Below the pieces are notes generated by a model that saw only the letters and a list, made by a program, of their open reading frames with translations, did no database searches and was not told where the DNA came from. Both the position numbers and the translations under genes were made by a program. A stretch of DNA of 64,000 nt, from assembly GCA_036873755.1 (NCBI GenBank), contig JAVTVY010018668.1:19007-83006 (forward strand), given 5' to 3'. Positions 1 through 10,642 of this stretch are shown piece after piece. Position 1 is the first letter of the stretch; each line of letters opens with the position of its first letter. The DNA comes from Hanleya hanleyi. Its lineage: Eukaryota > Mollusca > Polyplacophora > Lepidopleurida > Hanleyidae.

Positions 1-764
1 CAGCGGAAAGTGTCAAAAACCAGCAGCATTTACCCAGTTGCTGTACCATACCAAGAAACTCAATCATCAGCTTCTCAAAATAAGTTGGTGAAGCTCGAAC
101 ATTTTGCATGAACTGGAAAGGTAGATCCTTGCACACAAGTTGTCTTGTGCGTTCAATACTTTTAAGTTATATTTTTGGATGCAGACTTGTTCTCCGCAAT
201 TCCATTTACATGCAATCATTGACCTCGTTAACTTCGCATCGATACTGAGCATAATGCATGGAGATACTCTGAGCTTGTCGCGAATCTAGTATCACAATTT
301 AATACTCTTGCACTGAAGTACTGCTTAAGACTCAGTTTTCTTTTTCTGGGTTCATCAAAGCCAAACTGACCATCAGGGAAGAATTTGGGAAAAGCTAAAA
401 CCTCATTGTCTTTGTCATACAAGATACTAAGCGGTTCATTTCCTACCGGACAGTTGAGAGATCTTTAGGTTCCAGGCAAGTATCAAAGGTTAACCTCTAA
501 GAGCACAGTCTTCCTCGTCAGATTCAGTCACTAGAGTCTGAGTTCAGAATCGTCGACATCTTGCATTTGCCATTTCCCTTTGTGTCTTAGCGATGTTTAC
601 TAGAGTCCGACTTCGGGTCAAGATCTGGGGTTTTGAGGACAACAGATTTTGTCAATGATTGCCAAAGATCAGAGATTTTTTCACTGCTATCTTTCTCCCA
701 AGTAGGATTAATTTGAACCTCTTTATAGTGGGGATGTTGAACAATATATACTTGCTCTTAGAAC
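1..764 (-). pseudogene. Helitron replicase, N-terminal domain fragment (continues beyond base 1)
   Basis: Minus-strand reading gives a run resembling the Helitron_like_N domain that precedes the Rep nuclease of rolling-circle transposons. At about 420-228 it reads FPKFFPDGQFGF followed by KYF-like and SEYLHAL segments. At about 110-1, in another frame, it reads FMQNVRASPTYFEKL and then GKCCWFLTLSA, which is the family pattern of residues leading into the Rep domain. The frame changes near 240 and stop codons lie between 430 and 760, so the copy is broken. The Rep and PIF1-type helicase parts would lie left of the window. The fragment continues at 4227-5926 after removal of the inserted elements at 767-4224. 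The family call rests on motif recognition only. Confidence 0.7.
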
Positions 765-766
765 TA

Positions 767-3700
767 TGGTGTTCTATTTGGGCCAAGTTTGCGTCGCGTG
801 GCGACTTTTAGAAACTCGCCACTCGCCACGCGCCGTGGACCTCTCCGGCGCGCGGCGACTGGCGACTTTTTGCTATCTCTTAACCTGCAAAAACTCGCCA
901 GTCGCCACCCGCCGTAAAACACGGCGAGTTTCGCTCTATCTTTTAACCTGGAAAAACTCGCCGCGCGCCACTCGCCGGATGAACCACGGCGCACGGCGAC
1001 TGGCGACTTTTGACTGTAGTGAAACTCGCCACTCGCCACACGCCGTGGACCTCTCCGGCGACTGGCGACTTTCTGCTATCTCTTAACCTGCAAAAACTCG
1101 CCAGTCGCCACCCGCCGTAAAACACGGCGAGTTTCGCTCTATCTCTTAACCTGGAAAAACTCGCCGCGCGCCACTCGCCGGATGAGCCACGGCGCGCGGC
1201 GACTTTTGACTTTTGACTTCTGGAATTCTCAGGACTTTTTCTCAAGTGCGCAAAAATACATAATTTCTAATGAATGAACTCTCCAGCTACATCTGATGCT
1301 ATGTGACTAATTTTGAAGATGTAAGCTATCTGTAATAATTAATATAGTTGTTTTTTGAAACAAGTTCTTTTTAATGCAATACGCATATAGGGCAATCTAA
1401 TTTTGTCAAATGTGCAGATATTGTTTTATTAAAATACTCGTTATCCGTTTCTGTGCAGAACTTGCATACTCTCGTTATTATCTGCTGGTATATTTTAAAA
1501 AGTTAACACCAAGACAACATTTTCAATCGTATTTTTAGTCTTTTTTTTATATAAGTGCCTATATATATATTTATAAAACAGCGTATCGTTTTCAATTCAG
1601 AATGAATCGCTTTGAAATTGTTCCTTATTTAAGATACAATAAAGCAATCGACGCGGGAATTTTATTTTACAAGATAAAAGCAACGTCAACTAATATGCTG
1701 TATGAAATATTAAGAAAGCGATTAGAGCGTCATCGTCATATTGATTAAAAAAGTAAGAAAAAATGCTAACATTTTCTCTGGATGATTGAATTTCTCTCTT
1801 CGTAAGTTTGATGTGAAAAACGGGCGATATCTTTGTATAAGAGATCCTTTATTGCTGTTTTAATCCATAGAGCGGCTCTTTGTTGGGTTGATATTTCCTG
1901 TATCACAAACCCTACAAACTATCAAGACCCTATTTTTAAAGATGAAAAGACGTATTTCTTTCAACAGTTTCCATATTTCTTTTATTTCCTCAAATTCTAT
2001 GAGATCGCGACTGTGATTTATGATATTGGAACTGCATAATTGATGCTCCTCGGGCATGCGCACTTGAGAAAAAGTCCTGAGAATTCTAGAAGTCAAAAGT
2101 CGCCAGTCGCCGCGCGCCGTGGTTTGTCCGGCGAGTGGCGCGCGGCGAGTTTTTCCAGGTTAAGAGATAGAGCGAAACTCGCCGTGTTTTACGGTGCGTG
2201 GCGACTGGCGAGTTTTTGCAGGTTAAGAGATAGCAGAAAGTCGCCAGTCGCCGCGCGCCGGAGAGGTTCACGGCGCGTGGCGAGTGGCGAGTTTCTAAAA
2301 GTCGCCACGCGACGCAAACTTGGCCCAAATAGAACACCATATTATAAAACTCGCCGCGCGCCACTCGCCGGATGAACCACGGCGCACGGCGACTGGCGAC
2401 TTTTGATTGTAGTGAAACTCGCCACTCGCCACGCGCCGTGGACATCTCCAGCGCGCGGCGACTGGCGACTTTCTGCTATCTCTTAACCTGCACAAACTCG
2501 CCAGTCGCCACCCGCCGTAAAACACGGCGAGTTTCGCTCTATCTCTTAACCTCGCCGGACAAACCACGGCGCGCGGCGACTGGCGACTTTTGACTTCTAG
2601 AATTCTCAGGACTTTTTCTCAAGTGCGCATGCCCGAGGAGCATCAATTATGCAGTTCCAATATCATAAATCACAGTCGCGAGCTCATAGAATTTGAGGAA
2701 GTAAAAGAAATATGGAAACTGTTGAAAGAAATACGTCTTTTCATCTTTAAAAATAGGGTCTTGATAGTTTGTAGGGTTTGTGATACAGGAAATATCAACC
2801 CAACAAAGAGCCGCTCTATGGATTAAAACAGCAATAAAGGATCTCTTATACAAAGATATCGCCCGTTTTTCACATAAAACTTACGAAGAGAGAAATTCAA
2901 TCATCCAGAGAAAATGTTAGCATTTTTTCTTACTTTTTTAATCAATATGACGATGACGCTCTAATCGCTTTCTTAATATTTCATACAGCATATTAGTTGA
3001 CGTTGCTTTCATCTTGTAAAACAAAATTCCCGCGTCGAGTGCTTTATTGTATCTTAAATAAGGAACAATTTCAAAGCGATTCATTCTGAATTGAAAACGA
3101 TATGCTGTTTTATAAATATATATAGGCACTTATATAAAAAAAGACTAAAAAAACGATTGAAAATGTTGTCTTGGTGTTAACTTTTTAAAATATACCAGCA
3201 GATAATAACGAGAGTATGCAAGTTCTGCACAGAAACGGATAACGAGTATTTTAATAAAACAATATCTGCACATTTGACAAAATTAGATTGCCCTATATGC
3301 ATATTGCATTAAAAAGAACTTGTTTCAAAAAACAACTATATTAATTATTACAGATAGCTTACATCTTCAAAATTAGTCACATAGCATCAGATGTAGCTGG
3401 AGAGTTCATTCATTAGAAATTATGTATTTTTATGCACGAGGAAGAGATTTAAAATTAAATTAAATGACAGCATGTTTCGAACAAAATATTCCGATAATTG
3501 ATGCTCCCCGGGCATGCGCACTTGAGACAAAGTCCTGAGAATTCCAGAAGTCAAAAGTCGCCAGTCGCCGCGCGCCGTGGTTCATCCGGCGAGTGGCGCG
3601 CGGCGAGTTTTTCCAGGTTAAGAGATAGAGCGAAACTCGCCGTGTTTTACGGCGGGTGGCGACTGGCGAGTTTTTGCAGGTTAAGAGATAGCAGAAAGTC

Positions 3701-4224
3701 GCCAGTCGCCGCGCGCCGGAGAGGTCCACGGCGCGTGGCGAGTGGCGAGTTTCACTACAGTCAAAAGTCGCCAGTCGCCGTGCGCCGTGGTTCATCCGGC
3801 GAGTGGCGCGCGGCGAGTTTTTCCAGGTTAAGAGATAGAGCGAAACTCGCCGTGTTTTACGGCGGGTGGCGACTGGCGAGTTTTTGCAGGTTAAGAGATA
3901 GCAGAAAGTCGCCAGTCGCCGCGCGCCGGAGAGGTCCACGGCGTGTGGCGAGTGGCGAGTTTCACTACAGTCAAAAGTCGCCAGTCGCCGTGCGCCGTGG
4001 TTCATCCGGCGAGTGGCGCGCGGCGAGTTTTTCCAGGTTAAGAGATAGAGCGAAACTCGCCGTGTTTTACGGCGGGTGGCGACTGGCGACTGGCGAGTTT
4101 TTGCAGGTTAAGAGATAGCAAAAAGTCGCCAGTCGCCGCGCGCCGGAGAGGTCCACGGCGCGTGGCGAGTGGCGAGTTTCTGAAAGTCGCCACGAGACGC
4201 AAACTTGGCCCAAATAGAACACCA
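767..4224. mobile_element. Pair of head-to-head DNA elements with GC-rich terminal satellite, inserted in the Helitron
   Basis: The block starts TGGTGTTCTATTTGGGCC at 767 and ends with the inverse GGCCCAAATAGAACACCA at 4224; both ends are flanked by TA. The same inverse end also occurs at 2339, followed by TA. This divides the block into copy 1 (767-2339) and copy 2 (2342-4224, left end truncated). In each copy an AT-rich core is bounded by arrays of CGCC/GGCG-rich repeats. The cores (about 1226-2090 and 2600-3450) are near-identical but inverted to each other. TA duplication with inverted ends suggests a Tc1/mariner-type or similar non-autonomous element. No transposase was seen. Confidence 0.75.
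3551..4182. repeat. 210-bp GC-rich tandem repeat, three copies
   Basis: The word TCAAAAGTCGCCAGTCGCCG recurs at 3551, 3761 and 3971, giving a 210-bp period. Each unit carries two or more short inverted repeats (for example GCCGTGTTTTACGGC) and a TTAAGAGATAG spacer. Related shorter arrays lie at 775-1220 and 2095-2590. The long open frames here, rich in SPVAARR-like or RRLATF-like peptides on either strand, arise from the repeat composition and are not genes. Confidence 0.85.
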
Positions 4225-4226
4225 TA

Positions 4227-4570
4227 CATTTACGACAGTGCCTTTAATACCATTCTGACTACCACGAGGTTAAGCAAGTATTTTCATGAAGGGAATTCTA
4301 CAAGCTATCAATGTGGTTTCCAATGTTGTCAAGTCCTTCAATTCTCCAGGAATGTGTGTTAGATTCATCTTGTTACCAACAGATAAAGGTGGCAACTGAT
4401 TCATAAGCAAGTTTTTGCAAATGTATTGTTTTTCATCTGTACTTTTGAGGACGAAAAAGCATGGTCCTGAATTTCCTGATCAATTTCCATATACTTTGAA
4501 TCATCAAACACCAAGACATCAATTCGATACATTAGACGATGACTTGATGTACAAACACATTCTGGACCTA
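4227..4570 (-). pseudogene. Helitron protein fragment (DUF6570-like segment)
   Basis: In one minus frame, from about 4470 down to 4229, the translation contains YICKNLLMNQLPPLSVGNK, then IPGELKDLTTLETTLIACR and FMKILALPRGSQNGI. This is the arrangement (short Cys motif, small Asn-rich segment, IP.EL..LT.LE core, FMKI.LPRG.Q..I.G) that precedes Helitron_like_N in animal Helitron proteins. The frame stops at the TA where the 767-4224 block is inserted, and the next Helitron segment resumes at 764. Upstream the frame breaks near 4480. It is a relic. Confidence 0.65.
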
Positions 4571-5260
4571 ACCCAGAAACTCTGGCTGTGATAGGTGAAT
4601 ATAGGTAAGGGGGCGTGGCATTCCTATCACAGCCCAGATCGAGGGTGGGTTAAATTTTGGCGATAAAAATTTAGCTCGCGAAAAGCGGCTTTTCGCTGAC
4701 GAAAATAACGAAACGGGAGAGAAAAAATATGCCAATTTGATACAGTTTGACCGACCTGAGCTTCTTTGTCCATGTACCATCTATCATGACTGTTTTGATG
4801 CTGACAAAATGTGATCAAATGTGTGAGAAAAAACCTCCATTGATTTGAACGTTTTCGCGCCTTTTCGACATCTTGTAAGAATATGACCTTCGCTATTTTT
4901 ATGTCGTGACCTTTCTGATCACGTGAATAAACAGACGTCGCTATTGGTTTAAAACCAGCGTGGATGACGTGAGTCAAAAGGTCAACCCCATTCTGCGCAT
5001 GTCCCTGTAAACTGTGGAGAAAGAAACACGACGGTTTTGTTGACAAAATCCGTGTTTGATGGGAGATTCCATCTAATTAAAGGAGTCATTAGGTGGTTGT
5101 CATAGTGCTGGAGATGCCAAATCATATTATTTATTCGATAAAATGCTTTTTGTGCCTCTGTCTCAATTCCCCACGCCGTGTGCAGTTGAAGATCTCGAGC
5201 GACTGACGTCTTATTTATTTTTTTCCTTTTCGGTCTGTATTAGTGATTCGGGCTAAGGGG
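4571..5260. other. Unassigned gap between two Helitron segments, with a hairpin
   Basis: No convincing coding frame was found. A minus-strand 139-residue open frame (5046-4627) shows no family features. A perfect 12-bp inverted repeat GGCTGTGATAGG / CCTATCACAGCC sits at 4584-4595 and 4623-4634. The stretch lies between two parts of the same Helitron protein, so it may be a secondary insertion, but no flanking duplication was resolved. Confidence 0.4.
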
Positions 5261-5926
5261 TCAGCAACAACAACCCCCACAGAAAAATAGACTCCTTAGC
5301 CGATGTTTTCGGGCTAATTCTGGACCCTTCTCTATTTCTGCCTTGAATTTTTCCAATAAAGAGGTATATGTATCCATGATGGCATAATTAATGTTCACGA
5401 AGCACTTCTTCAGTTTGTGTTTGACTACCGCTTTGGAATATCGTTTCAAGAACAGATATGTGCCTAGAACAGATATGTGCCTAAACTTTTTGGAAGGGCG
5501 AGTCTCGGTAACATTTTTTCCCCCTTGGCAGTTTCAGCATTTTGAATGTGAACATGTTTTTTCAAAGACTCCTTATTTATTTTAGCACAAAGTTCTTGTT
5601 GATGTCGTAATTGAGTTTGGAGAGAAAGTTGCATCAGTTGGTCTGCTGATTTTAAAGTATTTTGGTTGCTCGTGTCATTTACCACAGCAGTTTCGTTATT
5701 TTCTCTTGGTTGTGCTTTTTAAAGAGAATGCACTCCTCTGTAATAGTGCTTTTTTATTGAGGTCGCATTCCTTGGGGGAGTCAATAGGCAAGCATTGACT
5801 TGGTTGAGATTCCGAAGAATTTTCGTATCTGTTCAATTTCAGTTTGGCTCTTCTATTTTTGTCGTATAATGCCTTTTCTATTTTTTTATTTCTGAAACGT
5901 TTCTTGTTATTCTTGTTTACTTTCAT
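5261..5926 (-). pseudogene. Probable Helitron protein 5' segment, frameshifted
   Basis: Three consecutive minus-strand frames (5926-5696, 5685-5464, 5449-5261) read through as one Lys-rich, partly helical product with frame changes near 5690 and 5455. A short duplication, AGAACAGATATGTGCCTA, at about 5450-5480 explains the second break. The last piece contains LLEKFKAEIEKGPELA, resembling the segment just before the Cys-rich DUF6570 region in Helitron proteins. Strand and position agree with the downstream fragments at 4227-4570 and 1-764. The identity of the Lys-rich N-terminus is inferred from this context. Confidence 0.45.
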
Positions 5927-6686
5927 ATTGTATGTCTACCAAATCGTTCAGTCCCGAACTCTATTTCCAGGTATACACACCTATAGTTAGTTCACTTTAC
6001 ATATAATTTAGCTCTGGTGCAGGACGATCGACATTGTCAAATTATTTGAATGAGGTTGATGTCGAATATTATAAATTCTGTCGCAAAAATGGCGATCAAA
6101 CAATGTAAATTTCTCTTTTGTAGGATATCAGTCTATATGAATACGAATTAACAGAATTATTCTGGTGCAGAATTCGCAAAAAGGATATTACGTAGCTTAG
6201 CGAAACGAAACGTGAAACTTGACAACCTGGCGTGGCATTCTCAAAGAGAGCCGTGTCTACCCGCGGGAGACCAAAGCGACTCTCATGTAAACTGGTGACA
6301 TTTTTGAATCTCCAGTCTCAAAGCGAGGCAGCATGACATCACTCGCTCGACCGGGACTATTTTCCAAGTGATCATATGACCACACACGTGACTCGCTTGA
6401 CAGACAACATGATGAACAATCCACATGTGATTAGAAACAGCTGATCAATGTGTACATCTCAGATGCCAGCGCCATCGGCTGCATTTTTGCTCGATTTTCT
6501 GAGTTGGGGGGGGGGGGAGCACCCTTTCTCATAACGTTTTTTTTTCCACAAAATTATTATAATCTTTTTTATTTTTTTTTATAAGTAGGCCTTATCCCAA
6601 CCCATAAAACGTGTACGATTGAATGAAGCTAAAGTTGGATACAAATAAATAGAGGAGGAAAATTGTAGCATTGTTAAAATACTTAC
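5927..6686. other. No recognised gene
   Basis: AT-rich sequence with a G run at about 6506-6518 and poly-T at 6540-6580. Nothing coding was recognised. The minus strand here is the intron or downstream flank of the RecQ-like exon that ends at 6687. Confidence 0.5.
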
Positions 6687-6980
6687 AACCTGGTCTTGCA
6701 TTATTGAATTCAGGGGCGAAACAACGAAAGTTATCATAGGCATATCCAGGCCATGCCGCTTCTGCAGAACCCATGGTAGAAGTTGAAATATCAAGCTTTT
6801 CCCATAGCCTGTAGGTAGAACAGCAATACAGTCTCTGCCGTTGTAAGCTGCCGTCAGTGCCTCTACTTGTTTTTCTTTCAAGGTGACACAAACACCCAGC
6901 TTTCTCTTAGCGAATTCCAGCGCTTCGATGAAATTACTCGTTTCTCTCTCACCGTGACCAGCTGGCATGGGCGCAGCCAT
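6687..6980 (-). pseudogene. RecQ-like helicase, isolated first exon
   Basis: The minus-strand frame starts at an ATG at 6980 (MAAPMPAGHGE) and encodes 98 codons. It contains LKEKQVEAL, a Walker A block AVLPTGYGKSLIFQLLP and motif Ia FVVSPLNSIMQDQ, which are typical of the ATP-binding lobe of RecQ-family DNA helicases. It ends at a strong donor (GTAAGT, 6686-6681). DEAH, helicase-C and RQC/HRDC parts were not found downstream on this strand, where the Helitron relic begins at 5926. It is therefore either an orphan exon of a disrupted gene or part of a mobile RecQ-like gene of the kind common in invertebrate genomes. An ATG-less extension to 7061 is open. Confidence 0.65.
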
Positions 6981-7948
6981 ATTGTTTTCTTGATCGGAGC
7001 TGTGCGAACTACTTCCTGTATTAGATAACTCGCTTTCACGGCCAAGTATACATACCGACAATAATTTGTTCGCGATTGATATGCTCCGAAACGGAAAGAG
7101 TCATTTCCCAATTATATAGCCCACGTTATGTTTAGCAATTCGCTTCTAACTCGGCGGAGTCAGCAGGTCAATGACAAGCCGGATACAGACGGGTGAAAAT
7201 CATACGCCGCCTACTCACCCCCCAAATTTTGGGGGGATGGCTCCCATTTACCCGTGAGACTCTTTCTCGCAGTAGGGAGTCTCGCGAGACGAGAATGCCT
7301 GGCGTGGCTTGGAGCTTGCATCGACTGCTGGACCGAAAATGGCGCTCTGAAAAAAATCTTCGGGGATGCCATTAGGATGATATTCGGGTACCATTTGTTT
7401 CTGAGGTCAGGAGTTCGGTTTATTCCGCGACGATCCGAGTACTTTGCCAGAATTTATATCCGGAAATATATAATAATTGCACACCAAATTTAGTTATTAT
7501 GTCTACGTAGAATAGCGGCAAAGTTTCCAGACACAAACCTCGGCTAAGAACCAGTCAATGTCGACAACCTCGTTCCCACAGCAACTCGTGCGCAGTCAGA
7601 AGCTAATTTCGTCAAAGATTGCGCAACAACGACGGAATTCGCATTACTTCCGGTTCGTTTATTTCGGTAAAATCTACACATTGTCTTCAATTTATGCCGT
7701 CAAAAACTAGAATTATCATCTGTAGTATATAGCCGACTAACCCTACCAAGGAGAGCCCTGGGCACACCGTGGTTATCTCAAATAATTATGTCCACTCTTT
7801 GGCATCCCCATAGTCTGGTCTGATTTCAATATCGCCATACTCAGTCCCGGAGATAGCGATAATAAACATATCATGAGAAGTTGGCAACTTCAGATAGAAG
7901 GTGTAAAGTTATATGTGATGTTTTGATTCAGCCTCGGCATGTAATTTC
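6981..7948. other. No recognised gene
   Basis: Possible upstream region of the RecQ-like exon. The open frames at 7193-7493 (plus) show no family features and lie in low-identity flank. Nothing else was recognised. Confidence 0.45.
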
Positions 7949-8426
7949 TTGTCACAGAAAGATATCTTGGTAAACTATAATGAAATCCTATGTAAAAGAA
8001 TCTGGAAAGTCAGAAATGGATTATTAGGTAGAAAAAATCCTGAGATCTTCCAGATGTTTTTATTTACAATGGCAATGATATCACAGAACCTTCGGAGATT
8101 GCCACAAAGTTCAATGACTACTTCTCTTCTATTGCCTCCGATCTGGCCTCAAAATTCCACCCACTCAAAATGACTTCACAGAATATCTTTACCATACATA
8201 CAATAAAGACTTATCCTTCAAACCTTGTACACCATCTCAAATAAATGAAATAGTACATATGTTTAAAAATGGATCACCTGTCATTGATGCTATTCGCATG
8301 TAACTGATAAAACAGATATCGAGCCTCACCTATCACATATTGTAAATCTTTTCTTCCAAAATGAGATCGTTCCCGCTTCCCTTAAGAATGCAAAGGTTAT
8401 TCCAGTTTTCAAATCTGGAAACAATT
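7949..8426 (+). pseudogene. LINE (non-LTR retrotransposon) ORF2 fragment, upstream part
   Basis: Translation in shifting plus frames gives the linker and start of the reverse-transcriptase domain. It begins with a WKV.NGLLGRK-type segment, then in another frame EIATKFNDYFSSIASDLASK, then QINEIVHMFKNGSP and finally LKNAKVIPVFKSGN. This order is that of Jockey/CR1-like LINE proteins between endonuclease and RT palm. At least two frameshifts and an in-frame stop make it inactive. The reading is cut at about 8427 by a dispersed repeat and resumes at about 8577. Confidence 0.75.
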
Positions 8427-8576
8427 ACAAGCGTCTAGTCCGTCATTCAAAATCCAGCCGTCGTCCATTAGAGAATATCCGCGTCCATAATCCAAAGACC
8501 TATTCCATATTCCATATAACAGTATTAGCACCAAATTCAAAAAGACAATCATAATATACATAAACATATGTATGTA
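8427..8576. repeat. Dispersed repeat (copy A) inserted in the LINE RT
   Basis: The segment beginning CAATTACAAGCGTCTAGTCC recurs in the window at about 32587, 39905 and 63112, with its distal part also at 63885-63990. Here it separates VIPVFKSGN from NYRPISVLS, which are adjacent in LINE RTs, so it is an insertion. Shared internal landmarks are CCGTCGTCCATTAGAGAATA, CCAAAGACCTATTCC and TTAGCACCAAATTCAAAAAG. The copies differ in length and no coding capacity is seen. Confidence 0.75.
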
Positions 8577-8870
8577 GCTGAGAATTATCGCCCTATCTCT
8601 GTTCTTTCATGTTTCAGGAAAATCTTTGGAAAACTTGTTGTTTTGCGGATGATTACATTCCCAGAAGCAGAGATGACTATTTCCCCTAACCAATCTGAAT
8701 TCCGAGCAAAGACTTCGACATTTATTGTCGGTCTTTCTTTATACAACAAACTCATTGCTGCAAAGGAACTAAAGCAGTTCAACATTACTACTTTTTTAGA
8801 TCTGTCCAAAGCCTTTGATACAGTAAATCACGAGATCCTCTTACATAAACCTGATTACTATGTTTCCTGA
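8577..8870 (+). pseudogene. LINE reverse-transcriptase fragment, palm domain
   Basis: One open frame gives NYRPISVLSCFRKIFGKLV, then ISPNQSEFRAKTST and FLDLSKAFDTVNHEILLHK. These are RT motifs 0 to A of a LINE (RVT_1), including the catalytic Asp of the F.DL.KAFDTV motif. The frame ends in a stop at 8868, just before the Polinton terminus at 8909. The YADD motif (motif C) and the rest of ORF2 are absent. Confidence 0.85.
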
Positions 8871-8908
8871 GTGTCACAAATAACTAGTTTCGTAGCCATC
8901 CATCCTTG

Positions 8909-9022
8909 TGGCACACACTCCTTTTGTCCACCTGTCCTATACCGAGAACCAGAGGGCCTAGGGATAGTAGAATTGCAGCAATTGAGTCGCCCGGGTCCAG
9001 GCTTCCCTAGTATTGGGTGAGG
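8909..9022. repeat. Polinton left terminal inverted repeat
   Basis: Contains GTCCTATACCGAGAACCAGA, GGGCCTAGGG and GGTCCAGGCTTCCCTAG. Their reverse complements occur in the same order at 21557-21448 with scattered substitutions. The outermost bases are not exactly determined. Confidence 0.8.
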
Positions 9023-9856
9023 GTATGAGACTGCGCATTGTGCTTAACAAGAAGTTCTCTTTCGCAAAGAATGGCTGTCCTAAAAAGGAAATTTGGATGA
9101 TTTTAGAGTTTTTTCTCACTGTGTAGGAAGAATCCATTGGAGGCATGGACTGACGTACTGCCCGGTTGATGTCCAGTAGTACCGGTACTCAGGAGGGTGG
9201 TGGTCTGGTCTGTCCCTCGCAGTCCAGGTAGACGGTCCTCACTATTAGGGGGTCATACATGCCCATCATCCGTGTTACCCCACTTCGGTTTTCTATCAAT
9301 ATCATCTCTGGGCATTGCATCGGTGGTCGGACAACCGTCTCGGTGTCTTCCTGATCTTCATCGCATCTCGGAATCTATAGGGTTTTCACTCCACCTGTTG
9401 CTCTTGTAACTTGCCATGGTCGTTCCTTGTCAAAAGTTTGTTCTGGAATGCCCGCTCTTAATCTAGACCAAAGCATGTACTTGGTCTGTGGGATGATTTC
9501 ATTGGATGTCTATTTTACTGCACTGCTCTTGCATTGGTTTGTTTTCTGGGCATTGAATGGTTACATATGACCCCATCCTAGGCCAGCGGTTGGCTACTGT
9601 CCCAGCCGACTCATTGACTGGCCTATATCAGCTTGGTTAAAATTAGAATCCCAGCATTTATGTTCAAGCATTGGGCATTTATAGCCACTTGTTTATGCTC
9701 GTAACCTATTGTACAGAGAACACACAAGACAGGGTTTTGAGTGAGATCTCGTTTGTTTTTTATTCAAGAACAAAAAATCAAGAAAACCACAACGTGAGAA
9801 CAACTACGTGAAAACTGAAGCCCCGAACGTGGCTTGTACATTGAAATGGTTAGAAC
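9023..9856. other. Polinton left subterminal region, no gene recognised
   Basis: About 830 bp between the left terminus and the protease stop. No open frame resembles PolB or any other Polinton protein, and the plus-strand frame at 9197-9409 is not credible as a gene. Lies where a deleted gene could have been. Confidence 0.5.
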
Positions 9857-10267
9857 TTAAACTGAGAACGGTGCTTGTACATTGAAATGATCTGCGACCC
9901 AGTAGTACACCAGTACATCTCGATCGGTAGCTTGAGGGTACTCGTCAAATATCTGTACGACGGTGGGTAGCGTTCGTCCACGGCAGCGATGGTAGAGGTA
10001 AAACAGGCATTACTGGCCGCACACGTTACTGTTCATGCAGGTTTACTGCTCGGGATGGAGGGATGACAGGCCGTACGGGTCAAAGTATTCTCCCTGCTGT
10101 TCTGTCAAGTATACGGCCACCCAATGTTGACCGGGATCTATCGCGACCATGCTGAAGACGTATGCGGCGAGATACACACGGTCTAACGGGAACGCATCTC
10201 GGGAGAACACCCTTTGAAAGATCGTGCCTGTCCCTGGGTCATTCTCCAGAAACTGGTCTGTATCCAT
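9857..10267 (-). pseudogene. Adenain-like cysteine protease (Polinton PRO), two in-frame stops
   Basis: Maturation protease of the capsid block. The ATG at 10267 gives MDTDQFLENDPGTGTIF. The catalytic His lies in PGQHWVAVYL and the acidic residue in GEYFDPYG, the arrangement of the adenovirus protease family. The Cys-containing segment (VCGQ then C) follows in the same frame but is separated by TAA codons at about 10040-10042 and within the Cys motif near 10015. The frame continues to a terminal TAA at 9857-9859, about 136 codons in all. The start lies 1 base after the capsid stop. The two stops make it inactive. Confidence 0.88.
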
Positions 10268-10393
10268 GTTATGTGGCAAAGTCACACAGGCCGTTGCGCA
10301 CCTTGTCCACTTGAATGATGTTGTCAAACACGGCGTAGCAAATCACATTGATGGTGCTCCGGAGGGCTCGGGCAAAGTAGATTTTCAACCGTA

Positions 10394-10549
10394 GTTGCCT
10401 TGCCTGGAGAGGTTCAGCTTATGGTCGCTCTCTAACGTCGTCCTCCCGACTGATCATATTCTCTTCATCCTGTTGCCTTGCCTGGAGAGGTTCAGCTTAT
10501 GGTCGCTCTCTAACGTAGTCCTCCCAACTGATCATATTCTCTTCATCCT
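10394..10549. repeat. 78-bp tandem duplication inside MCP
   Basis: Two copies beginning GTTGCCTTGCCTGGAGAGG at 10394 and 10472 differ at two positions. The duplication falls in the C-terminal part of the capsid reading frame and duplicates a stop-containing piece, so it post-dates or adds to the inactivation. Confidence 0.9.
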
Positions 10550-10642
10550 GGTTTATTTGACCGGCCGCGTAAACAGGCTCAGATAAGCCCGAATGAAATT
10601 CTCGCACCCAAAGTTCGGTGTTAAGGAAGTGACTGGGGCCTG

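Noticed and set aside
764..4229. Long open frames on both strands with SPVAARR/RRLATF-type peptides
   Set aside because: They follow the 210-bp GC-rich satellite, appear in several frames at once and lack any domain; they are repeat artefacts.
4627..5046. 139-residue minus-strand frame (MSTKPSCFFLH and on)
   Set aside because: No recognised domain, no splice context, and it lies between two pieces of one Helitron gene, so probably an insertion or spacer.
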